DNA of 64,000 nt from DASQDN01 sp963833675 (GTDB taxonomy: Bacteria > Acidobacteriota > Terriglobia > Bryobacterales > Bryobacteraceae): assembly GCA_963833675.1 (NCBI GenBank), contig CAWHYW010000016.1, positions 1 through 64,000 of the forward strand, in the 5' to 3' direction. Under the pieces are notes generated by a model. It had not been told where the DNA came from. It ran no database searches and saw only the letters and a list, made by a program, of their open reading frames with translations. A program made the position numbers and the translations under genes. Below are positions 53,039 to 61,116 of this stretch, one piece after another. Position 1 is the first letter of the stretch. Each line of letters starts with the position of its first letter.

Positions 53039-53242
53039 ACACCTCCACCGCTCTCGACGAGGCGATGAAAACCTCAGTATAGCAAGCTGAGATGCCGTGA
53101 CGCGACTTTTTGCGGATTACGAAACGAAGCCAAGCGCCTTTGGCCCTTTTGTTTTCATTGTATCAGGGACTAGAAGTGATTTTATGCCGATGTGTGAACG
53201 GAAGCCGGTTTGTGGGAGCGTAAGCTAGATAGAAAGACCAAG

Positions 53243-54586
53243 ATGGGAAACATTCTTCAATCTCTGCCGGTCGGCGAAAGAGTCGGCATTGCATTTTCCG
53301 GGGGACTCGACACGAGCGCAGCGATCCGCTGGATGCGCCAGAAGGGCGCGATCCCGTATTGTTATACAGCCAATTTGGGTCAGCCGGATGAGCCCGATTA
53401 CGATGACATCCCGCGCCGCGCTTTGGAATACGGAGCCGAAGTCGCCCGGCTGGTGGACTGCAGGAAGCAGTTGGTGAGGGAGGGCCTCGCGGCGCTTCAA
53501 TGCGGCGCGTTTCACATCTCGACGGCGGGTGTTCCTTACTTCAATACGACGCCAATCGGCCGGGCGGTGACCGGCACGATTCTGGTCGGCGAGATGAAGG
53601 AAGATGGCGTAAACATCTGGGGTGACGGAAGCACCTTCAAGGGCAACGACATTGAGCGCTTCTATCGCTACGGCCTGCTCGCCAATCCGAGTCTTCGTAT
53701 TTACAAGCCTTGGCTCGATCAGGACTTCATTAACGAACTCGGCGGCCGCAGAGAAATGTCCGAGTTTATGGAAAAGGCCGGCCTCGCCTACAAGATGTCG
53801 AAGGAGAAGGCCTACTCTACCGACTCGAATATCTGGGGCGCCACACACGAAGCGAAGGATCTCGAGTTCCTAAACAAGGGAATCAAGATCGTCGAGCCGA
53901 TCATGGGCGTGCCGTTTTGGCGGGAGGAAGTCAGCGTCAAGCCGGAAACCATCCGCATCCGTTTCAACGAAGGGATGCCGGTCGCCATCAACGGCAAAGA
54001 GTACGACGATCCCGTCGAGATGGTGTTGGAGGCGAACGCGATTGGCGGGCGGCACGGGCTCGGGATGTCCGACCAGATCGAGAATCGAATTATCGAAGCG
54101 AAGAGCCGTGGGATCTACGAAGCGCCAGGGATGGCACTGTTCTTTATCGGCTATGAGCGCCTGGTCACGGGTATCCACAATGAGGACACCATCGAGTCGT
54201 ACCGCGATAACGGCCGACGTCTCGGAAGACTTCTTTATCAGGGACGCTGGTTCGATCCGCAATCGATGATGCTGCGCGAGATGTCGCAGCGATGGGTTGC
54301 GCGAGCAGTGACGGGTGAAGTAACGGTCGAGCTTCGCCGCGGAAATGATTACTCGATTCTGGACACGACGAGCCCGAACCTGACGTACCATCCCGAGCGG
54401 CTCACGATGGAGAAAGACACTTCGTTCTTCTCGCCCCTGGATCGCATCGGTCAGCTTACAATGCGGAATCTGGATATCGCCGATACGCGCGAAAAGCTTT
54501 TCATTTACTCGAAGTCCGGCCTGCTGGCGCCGTCGTCCGTCAGCGGTTTGCACCTCCTGGAGGAGGGAGACAAGGACGGGAAGTAA
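53243..54586 (+). CDS. argG: Argininosuccinate synthase
   Basis: Joins citrulline and aspartate in arginine synthesis. 447 residues from ATG 53243; the ATP pyrophosphatase loop is AFSGGLDTSAAIRWM. The length and the segments TPIGRAVTGTILVGEMKEDG, WGDGSTFKGNDIERFYRYGL, EKAYSTDSNIWGATHEAK and FNEGMPVAINGKEYDDPVEM mark the long, E. coli-type branch. The frame is open upstream to 53210, but the internal ATG gives the family N-terminus. No other arg gene is in the window. Confidence 0.97.
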   Translation: MGNILQSLPVGERVGIAFSGGLDTSAAIRWMRQKGAIPYCYTANLGQPDEPDYDDIPRRALEYGAEVARLVDCRKQLVREGLAALQCGAFHISTAGVPYFNTTPIGRAVTGTILVGEMKEDGVNIWGDGSTFKGNDIERFYRYGLLANPSLRIYKPWLDQDFINELGGRREMSEFMEKAGLAYKMSKEKAYSTDSNIWGATHEAKDLEFLNKGIKIVEPIMGVPFWREEVSVKPETIRIRFNEGMPVAINGKEYDDPVEMVLEANAIGGRHGLGMSDQIENRIIEAKSRGIYEAPGMALFFIGYERLVTGIHNEDTIESYRDNGRRLGRLLYQGRWFDPQSMMLREMSQRWVARAVTGEVTVELRRGNDYSILDTTSPNLTYHPERLTMEKDTSFFSPLDRIGQLTMRNLDIADTREKLFIYSKSGLLAPSSVSGLHLLEEGDKDGK

Positions 54587-54591
54587 TTGGT

Positions 54592-55194
54592 CTAATCGAA
54601 GATGTATTTCGCGAGCAAGGTCTTCATCTCGGCGATGACGGCCTTGCGTTGCTCCTCGTTTTCCTGCTCAAAGGCGTAGGCAATCAGCCGCTCCCCGGCT
54701 TCGATAGCTATTCTGATCCTTAAATCGAGATCGCCGATCTCCATGCCGATGGATTCGAGAACAAATCCCTTCACCAGGGCTGCCGGGCCAACATCAGGGC
54801 TCGCCTGTTTGCGGCGAGTTGACGCGCTTACGTGGCGGCCGAGCGCGATCGCTCGAAAATCCGGCCGTTCATCCAGAAACGATACATAGGCATCCACGAC
54901 CATGCCGAGAAACGTCGCGCCCTCGTCTGGTAGCCCTGAGCCTAATCGTTGTTCAAGCGTCGCGCGCAGGTCTTCCACATGTTTTACAGCTATCGCGTCG
55001 ATGATCGACTGCTTGTCAGGGAAAAATCGGTAGAGTCCCCCAATCGATACGCCTGCCGCCTGTGCCACACGGCTGGTGGTGATTTGATCGAGCGGCTCCC
55101 TGACAAGCAAATCGGACGCCGCCTTCAATATCTGCTGGACGGTGTCCGTGCTCCGCTCCTGCACGGGTGTGCGGCGGACGGTAGGGATCATCAA
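54592..55194 (-). CDS. TetR-family transcription regulator
   Basis: 200 residues with an N-terminal TetR DNA-binding domain: QQILKAASDLLVREPLDQIT, then TSRVAQAAGVSIGGLYRFFP and DKQSIIDAIA. The C-terminal ligand domain has no recognisable class. It is divergent from hpnH with 57 nt between starts, so it probably controls hpnH and itself. It converges with argG (5 nt between stops). TTGACA at 55198-55203 region could be part of the shared promoter. Confidence 0.9.
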   Translation of the reverse strand: MMIPTVRRTPVQERSTDTVQQILKAASDLLVREPLDQITTSRVAQAAGVSIGGLYRFFPDKQSIIDAIAVKHVEDLRATLEQRLGSGLPDEGATFLGMVVDAYVSFLDERPDFRAIALGRHVSASTRRKQASPDVGPAALVKGFVLESIGMEIGDLDLRIRIAIEAGERLIAYAFEQENEEQRKAVIAEMKTLLAKYIFD

Positions 55195-55251
55195 TTGACA
55201 TTATGCCAGCTTAAATGGTAAAAAGCGAAAGAGAATTCGCGTTCCAGAATT

Positions 55252-56352
55252 ATGCCGGTACCTATCTCTCAAATGTGGACAGTGGCCACGTATGTCCTGA
55301 AGCAGAAGCTCCAAGGACGGAAACAGTACCCGCTGGTTTTGATGCTGGAGCCCTTATTTCGCTGCAACTTAGCGTGCGCAGGCTGCGGCAAGATCCAGTA
55401 TCCGGCCCATGTCCTCAAGAAGAATCTATCGCCGGAAGAGTGTTTCCGGGCGGTGGAGGAATGCGGCGCCCCGATGGTCAGTATTCCGGGCGGCGAGCCG
55501 TTGATGCATCCTCAGATCGGTGAGATCGTGGCTGGTCTGGTCGCCCGGAAGAAGTACATCTATCTCTGTACGAACGCGCTTCTGCTGAAGGAAAAAATCG
55601 ATCTCTTCACACCGAGCAAGTACCTTACTTTTTCGGTTCACATGGATGGCCAGCGCGAGCATCACGACTTCTCGGTTTGCAAGGAAGGCGGCTTCGATAT
55701 TGCGGTCGAGGGAATCAAGGAGGCGGTCAGTCGCGGTTTCCGCGTGACTACGAACACCACCTTGTTCGATGGAGCCGACCCGAAGAGTGTCCGCGCTTTC
55801 TTCGATGAAATGATGGATCTCGGGGTGGAAGGCATGATGCTCTCGCCCGGCTACTCCTATGACAAGGCCCCCGACCAACAGCACTTTCTCGGTAAGGCCC
55901 GCACGCGCCGCCTGTTTCGCGCGATGCTCTCGAATCGAAAGTCACGATGGCACTTCAACCAGTCACCGTTGTTCCTCGAGTATTTGATGGGAATGCGCGA
56001 TTACGCCTGCACGCCTTGGGGGATGCCAACCTATAATCTGTTCGGCTGGCAGAAGCCTTGCTATCTGCTGCAGGATGGGTACGCGGAGAGTTTTGCCGAG
56101 TTGATGCAATCCACGGAGTGGTCGAAGTACGGGACTGAATCCGGCAATCCGAAATGCGCGAATTGTATGGTGCATAGCGGTTATGAAGCCTCAGCCGTGG
56201 ATCACACGTTTAGTTCATGGAGAGGATTCTTCGGTACCGTGAGAGCTACATTGTTCTCGCGCTACAACGATGACGACGCTCTCGCGATGTTGGAGCAGCC
56301 CATCAAGGCTGTACATGCGGCCGATGAACTGGTGCAACTGGAAATGAAGTGA
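55252..56352 (+). CDS. hpnH: Adenosyl-hopene transferase HpnH
   Basis: The radical-SAM enzyme that attaches adenosine to diploptene, the first step to extended C35 hopanoids. The cluster motif CNLACAGC (Cx3Cx2C) is at residues 38-45, followed by VSIPGGEPLMHPQIGEIVAG and FSVHMDGQREHHD. The C-terminal CYLLQDGYAESFAELM and CANCMVHSGYEASAV are HpnH-specific. 366 residues, complete. No squalene-hopene cyclase or other hpn gene is in the window. Confidence 0.95.
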   Translation: MPVPISQMWTVATYVLKQKLQGRKQYPLVLMLEPLFRCNLACAGCGKIQYPAHVLKKNLSPEECFRAVEECGAPMVSIPGGEPLMHPQIGEIVAGLVARKKYIYLCTNALLLKEKIDLFTPSKYLTFSVHMDGQREHHDFSVCKEGGFDIAVEGIKEAVSRGFRVTTNTTLFDGADPKSVRAFFDEMMDLGVEGMMLSPGYSYDKAPDQQHFLGKARTRRLFRAMLSNRKSRWHFNQSPLFLEYLMGMRDYACTPWGMPTYNLFGWQKPCYLLQDGYAESFAELMQSTEWSKYGTESGNPKCANCMVHSGYEASAVDHTFSSWRGFFGTVRATLFSRYNDDDALAMLEQPIKAVHAADELVQLEMK

Positions 56353-56762
56353 TGGCGGATACCAGTCCGGATCAGCTGGAAATCGCTCCTGGATTCAAGC
56401 ACGAGGATCTGCACGGTCTCGTTTGGGAAACGGCTAGCCAAGAGGATTTGCGCGAAGGTCTCGAGAAAGCTTTCGATTACAGAGGGGACGTCACCATCAC
56501 GCGCCGGGATGGATCTTCGGTGGAAGGTTATGTGTTCGACCGGCATAACGGCGCCAATCTGGCAGACTCGTATGTTCGTCTTCTCCCGAAGGGGCAAGAG
56601 GGTAAGTTAGCGATCTGCTATGCCGATATCGCGGGACTTGCGTTTACCGGACGCGATACCGCTGCAGGGAAGTCTTGGGCTGCCTGGGTGAAAAAGTATC
56701 TCGAAAAGAAAGCGGCCGGTGAGAAGAAGATTGAGATTGTTCCGGAGAGTCTCGACGAGTAG
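56352..56762 (+). CDS. Conserved hypothetical, coupled to hpnH
   Basis: 136 residues, with the start ATG 56352 overlapping the hpnH stop as TGATG (a GTG at 56349 is also possible). It reads HEDLHGLVWETASQEDLREG and DYRGDVTITRRDGSSVEGYV, then FDRHNGANLADSYVRLLPKG and LAICYADIAGLAFTGRDTAA, with a Lys/Glu-rich tail. It is soluble and has a beta-rich centre, somewhat like an RNA- or lipid-side Sm-like barrel, but no family is recognised. The tight coupling suggests a hopanoid-related role. Confidence 0.7.
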   Translation: MADTSPDQLEIAPGFKHEDLHGLVWETASQEDLREGLEKAFDYRGDVTITRRDGSSVEGYVFDRHNGANLADSYVRLLPKGQEGKLAICYADIAGLAFTGRDTAAGKSWAAWVKKYLEKKAAGEKKIEIVPESLDE

Positions 56763-56829
56763 GGCCGGATTGCCCGTTCGCATGCTGACGCATGGCGACT
56801 CTGATTCAGTAATTTCGACAGGTTGCCAG

Positions 56830-59800
56830 TTATCTGGTGAAGAGGGCTGGTACGGTGAACCGGAACGTTGAGCCTTTTCCGAGCTCAGATTCTACCCATA
56901 TTTTCCCGCCGAGACGTTCGATGATTCTCTGACAGATGGCGAGTCCCATGCCTGCGCCGGAGTACTCCTGTCCGTGCAGTCTTCGGAAGATACCGAAGAT
57001 CTGCGTCGTATATTGAGGATCGATGCCGATTCCGTTGTCGGCTACTGAAATGATGTAGTCCGCGGCTCGTTGCTGCGCAGTAACGCGGATTTCGGGAAGA
57101 CGGTGAGGACTTCGATATTTGACTGCATTGCCAATCAGATTTTGGAAGACCTGAAGCATTACAGTTTCGGGAGCGCCGATGGTAGGCAATCGCTCAACGG
57201 ATATGGACGCACATGCTTGGCGTATGTTGTCCTGCAGGTTCGCCACGGCTTTGTCGACAGCGTCGTTGAGATTTACGATTGACTCAGCAAGGGCCTCCTC
57301 GCTGATCTGAAGATAATCCCGCAGGCCACGGAGCAAATGTTCCATGCGGGACGCCGCGCTCACCGTAGTTTCAATCACCTTGCCGGCGCCTTCATCCAGG
57401 CGGTCCTTGTATCTACGCTCTAATAGTTGCGTGTAGTTGATTACGGTGCGTAGCGGTTCCTGCAGGTCATGCGAGACCGCGAAGGCGAACTGCTTCAAGT
57501 CGTCATTGGAATTTATGAGTTCCTGCTCGATTTTCTTGCGGGCGGTAATGTCGTAATTCACGCCGGTGAATCGAACCGCCTGTCCGTCTACATCGCAAAG
57601 AACGGTTCCTTTTCCGGCAAGCCAGTGCACGGTTCCGTTGGGCCATACGACTCGAAATTCATCGTCGAGGGTAAGTGTTTCGCGCAAGGCTCGCTGCATC
57701 TCGATCTTGACTCGCTCGCGATCGTCCGGATGCACGAGTTCGATCCATTCCTCATAGGTAATAGAAGGATGATCGTTCGGAAGTCCGTAAAGCGCGAAAT
57801 ACTCACCGGAAAAGGAGGAAAAATCGGTCCTGGGCTGCCAGTTCCATGTGCCTACTCCGGCCGCTGCTTGCGCTAGCGCGAACTGCTCCTCACTCCTCTG
57901 TACTGCCTTTTCCATCTCGATCTTCTCGGTCATGTCGATAACAGAGCCGATGTAGCCAAGAAATGTTCCATCCTCGCTTTGCCTTCGTGTTGCGGATACC
58001 ATCACCCAACGCCAAGCGCCATCATACTGGCGCAAGCGATATTCCACGCGATAGCTTGCGCGTTCGATGTTCGATTCACAAAATCGCTTGAGTGTGGCTT
58101 CACGATCATCAGGGTGTACGCACTTCGTCCATCCTTTCCCGAGATTCTGGGCCCGAGTAGTACCGGTAAACTCGCACCACTGACGATTGATGAAAGTACA
58201 GGCGCCATTGTGATCGGTGATCCAGATCATCACGGGAGCGTTTTCCGCCATGTTGCGGAACCGTTCTTCGCTTTCGCGCAGCGCCTCTTCCGCTCTTCTT
58301 CGTTCGGTAATATCGACGAACACCGCGAGGCTGCCTCGCACTTCACCATTCGCGTCGAGCAGCGGTACTGCGCGTCCGAGTTCGTGACGGATACTTCCGT
58401 CAGATCTGACAATTTCTGCCTCGAAGCCTTCGATTTCGCGATTCTCCCGAGCAGCCACCTGCATCGGCAGTTCGTCCGGGTTCACCTCGACTCCGTTCTG
58501 CAGAATGCGGAAGCCTAACGAGTTGGCGTCAGGACCGGATTTCGAGGCGTTGACGGAAGCATCAATTCCCAGCATTTCCGCCAACGCTGGATTCACACGA
58601 ATGTTTGCGCATTCGCGATCGAACGAAACTGCAATACCGACCGGGAGCTCACGCAGCAGAGCTTCGAAGTTACCTACCTCCCGGGAGAGGACGGCCTCGC
58701 TGACGCGCAACTGCTCGGCGGCTTCACGGCGAACTTTCGCGGTTTCGATGTGTCCGCGCACACGCGCCAAAAGCTCGCGCGCGCTGAAAGGTTTGGCCAG
58801 ATAATCGTCCGCTCCGGCCTGCATCCCCTCCACTGTGGATTCCTCGTCAGCCCGAGCTGTCAATATAACCACAGGAATAGCGCTGGTATGAACCGTCGAT
58901 CGGATTTTCTTCAGCATCGCGATACCATCCAGACGGGGCATCATGATGTCACTCAGCACCAGATCGGGCGCAGCATGTTCGATTGCGTCGAGAGCTGCTT
59001 CTCCGTCGGTTACGGTGTTCACCTCGTAATAGGGTTGCAGAATGCGCCTGACGTAGTGGCGCATATCGGCGTTGTCGTCAACGACGAGAATCCGGCCCGC
59101 CGGATGCCGTGTGATGCGCTCCGATGAAAGCGAGTCGAGCTGGCCAACGAAAGTTGGCTGTCCGATGTCGGACTCTGCAGGCAGCCAATGAACCGCTTCG
59201 TGCAGAAAAGTATCCGCGATAGGATGTCCGGACGACCCATTCCGGGCCGACCCGATCTGCTCGGCAGGCAGGTGAGCTTTTCCGCTCGGAATCTCGACTG
59301 TAAATGTGCTCCCCACTCCCAGCTGACTTTCGACATGAACTTCACCGCCGTGAAGTTTGACTAATTCGTGCACAAAAGCCAGCCCGATCCCGGAGCCTTC
59401 ATGTGTCCGGCCGCGAGCCCCGTCAACCCGATGGAATCGATCGAAAATTCGACCTATGTCGTTTGCAGGAATGCCGGCGCCGCTGTCCGATACTCTCAAG
59501 ATCGCCCGTTCACCTGCATGCGCAAGATTAATTCGGATAAAGCCGTCGAGCGTGAACTTGAAGGCGTTTGAGAGAAGATTGAGCACGATCTTCTCCCACA
59601 TCTCGTGATCGACGTATATGGGCTCGGAAGGCGAAGCACACTCGATCGTGAACTCAAGGCCGGCCTTCTCGATGGCAGAGCGAAACACACTGCCGATATC
59701 GGTCGTGAGTTGCGAAAGGTCGGACGGCTGATAGAACGCGCGGATGCGACCGGCTTCGATTCGGGAGAAATCGAGCAGAGTATTGACCAGACGCATGAGA

Positions 59801-60981
59801 CGAAGTCCGTTTCTATGCGCCAATTCGAGGTCTGCTCTCAGTGAGGCGGGGGCCGAGGTAATTGCGTCCTCTAGCGGCCCCATCATCAAAGTGAGAGGCG
59901 TGCGAAATTCGTGGCTGACATTTGAAAAGAAGATTGTTTTTGCGCGGTCGATTTCCGCGAGAGCCTCCGCTCGCCGGCGGGTCTGCTCGTTTGCGATGGC
60001 GTCGCTGATGGCGCTCGCAACGTTTCCTGCCAATAAGTGAAAAAATCCCTGATAATCGTCATCGAATATGCGCCTTGGACTCGCTCCGGCAACCATGAAT
60101 CCGTAAGGCTGGTCTTGCCCACCGGCGAGCAGCGGCAGCAGCATCGCTGTCGAACACGGTTCAGGCCATGGTCCTCCGGGAAGCGGGTGGTCGTGAAGAT
60201 CGCGAACGATAACGCTTTGTCCGGAGATCGCATCCGACACAGGCCAAGCCAGCCCGGTTTCATTTGAACGAATCAACGGGATGGCGGCGGGCGAATCTGG
60301 GGAGATGCCGACGGTTCCGGTAAGTGTGGCTTCAGACGCCTCCGCATTGAGCAGGTAGATCAGCGCGAAAGGAACGTCATGAGCGTGTTGAGAGAGTGTC
60401 GCGGCTGCAATCCGGCAAACATCCTGGCCGCTGGGAGCGCCTGCAGTCGCGGACGCCAGTTGTCTCAGCGCTTTTAAACGCCGTTCACTCAGAACGCGCT
60501 CAGTTTCCTCGGTGCACGCGCAGAAGACACCGCCGATCGCGCCATCGTCCGCGGGAATCGGGCTGTATGAGAAGGTGAAGTACGTTTCCTCGCGATACCC
60601 GTGGCGCTCCATGACCAGAAGAGCGCGATCGTTCCAGGTACCCTTTCCCTCCCACAACACGGCTTTGGCCTGGGGCCCGACTGCGTTCTTCCAGATCTCG
60701 TGCCAGACGTCGGGCGCCGATGCTCCCAAGGCTACGGGATGGCGCGCGCCCAGCACGGGTATGTATGCATCGTTATAAATGTTGATGAATCGGGGCCCCC
60801 ACCAGACGAACATCGGATAGCGCGAATGCAAAATGATTCGGACTGCAGTTTTGAGGCTGTTTGGCCACCCTTCGAACCGTCCGAGAGGAGTTGTTGCCCA
60901 GTCGAAAGATCGGATTCTCGCGCCCATATCTCCGCCTCCGAACCAGAAATCCGGCTGGAGAGGAACTGATTCTATTTCCAT
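56830..60981 (-). CDS. Hybrid sensor histidine kinase with two kinase modules
   Basis: 1383 residues, intact, no transmembrane helix, so cytosolic. Order: PAS-like (about 45-160), GAF (165-330), first kinase with HisKA FFSNVSHEFRTPLTLMMGPL (phospho-His near 357) and HATPase (GSGIGLAFVHELVKLHGGEV), receiver (about 640-755, Asp in DLVLSDIMMPRLDG), three PAS/PAC modules (780-1155), then a second kinase with AFAVSHDLQEPLRTVINYTQ and HATPase (DNGIGI, GAGMGLAICQRIIERLGGKI). The second kinase resembles the phytochrome-type HisKA. The first module resembles the N-terminal part of acidobacterial BarA-like hybrids. No response regulator gene is adjacent. Confidence 0.93.
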   Translation of the reverse strand: MEIESVPLQPDFWFGGGDMGARIRSFDWATTPLGRFEGWPNSLKTAVRIILHSRYPMFVWWGPRFINIYNDAYIPVLGARHPVALGASAPDVWHEIWKNAVGPQAKAVLWEGKGTWNDRALLVMERHGYREETYFTFSYSPIPADDGAIGGVFCACTEETERVLSERRLKALRQLASATAGAPSGQDVCRIAAATLSQHAHDVPFALIYLLNAEASEATLTGTVGISPDSPAAIPLIRSNETGLAWPVSDAISGQSVIVRDLHDHPLPGGPWPEPCSTAMLLPLLAGGQDQPYGFMVAGASPRRIFDDDYQGFFHLLAGNVASAISDAIANEQTRRRAEALAEIDRAKTIFFSNVSHEFRTPLTLMMGPLEDAITSAPASLRADLELAHRNGLRLMRLVNTLLDFSRIEAGRIRAFYQPSDLSQLTTDIGSVFRSAIEKAGLEFTIECASPSEPIYVDHEMWEKIVLNLLSNAFKFTLDGFIRINLAHAGERAILRVSDSGAGIPANDIGRIFDRFHRVDGARGRTHEGSGIGLAFVHELVKLHGGEVHVESQLGVGSTFTVEIPSGKAHLPAEQIGSARNGSSGHPIADTFLHEAVHWLPAESDIGQPTFVGQLDSLSSERITRHPAGRILVVDDNADMRHYVRRILQPYYEVNTVTDGEAALDAIEHAAPDLVLSDIMMPRLDGIAMLKKIRSTVHTSAIPVVILTARADEESTVEGMQAGADDYLAKPFSARELLARVRGHIETAKVRREAAEQLRVSEAVLSREVGNFEALLRELPVGIAVSFDRECANIRVNPALAEMLGIDASVNASKSGPDANSLGFRILQNGVEVNPDELPMQVAARENREIEGFEAEIVRSDGSIRHELGRAVPLLDANGEVRGSLAVFVDITERRRAEEALRESEERFRNMAENAPVMIWITDHNGACTFINRQWCEFTGTTRAQNLGKGWTKCVHPDDREATLKRFCESNIERASYRVEYRLRQYDGAWRWVMVSATRRQSEDGTFLGYIGSVIDMTEKIEMEKAVQRSEEQFALAQAAAGVGTWNWQPRTDFSSFSGEYFALYGLPNDHPSITYEEWIELVHPDDRERVKIEMQRALRETLTLDDEFRVVWPNGTVHWLAGKGTVLCDVDGQAVRFTGVNYDITARKKIEQELINSNDDLKQFAFAVSHDLQEPLRTVINYTQLLERRYKDRLDEGAGKVIETTVSAASRMEHLLRGLRDYLQISEEALAESIVNLNDAVDKAVANLQDNIRQACASISVERLPTIGAPETVMLQVFQNLIGNAVKYRSPHRLPEIRVTAQQRAADYIISVADNGIGIDPQYTTQIFGIFRRLHGQEYSGAGMGLAICQRIIERLGGKIWVESELGKGSTFRFTVPALFTR

Positions 60982-61116
60982 GATTTTTCTTCGCGGGTCA
61001 CATCACGATCCCGTGCACCATAGTAGTACTCCGGCTGACAGTAACCTCACCATCTGCCTTCGAAGCTGCGCACGCCTTCCCTTCGGCAGGCCAACAGCCA
61101 TATAATCCAAGACACT

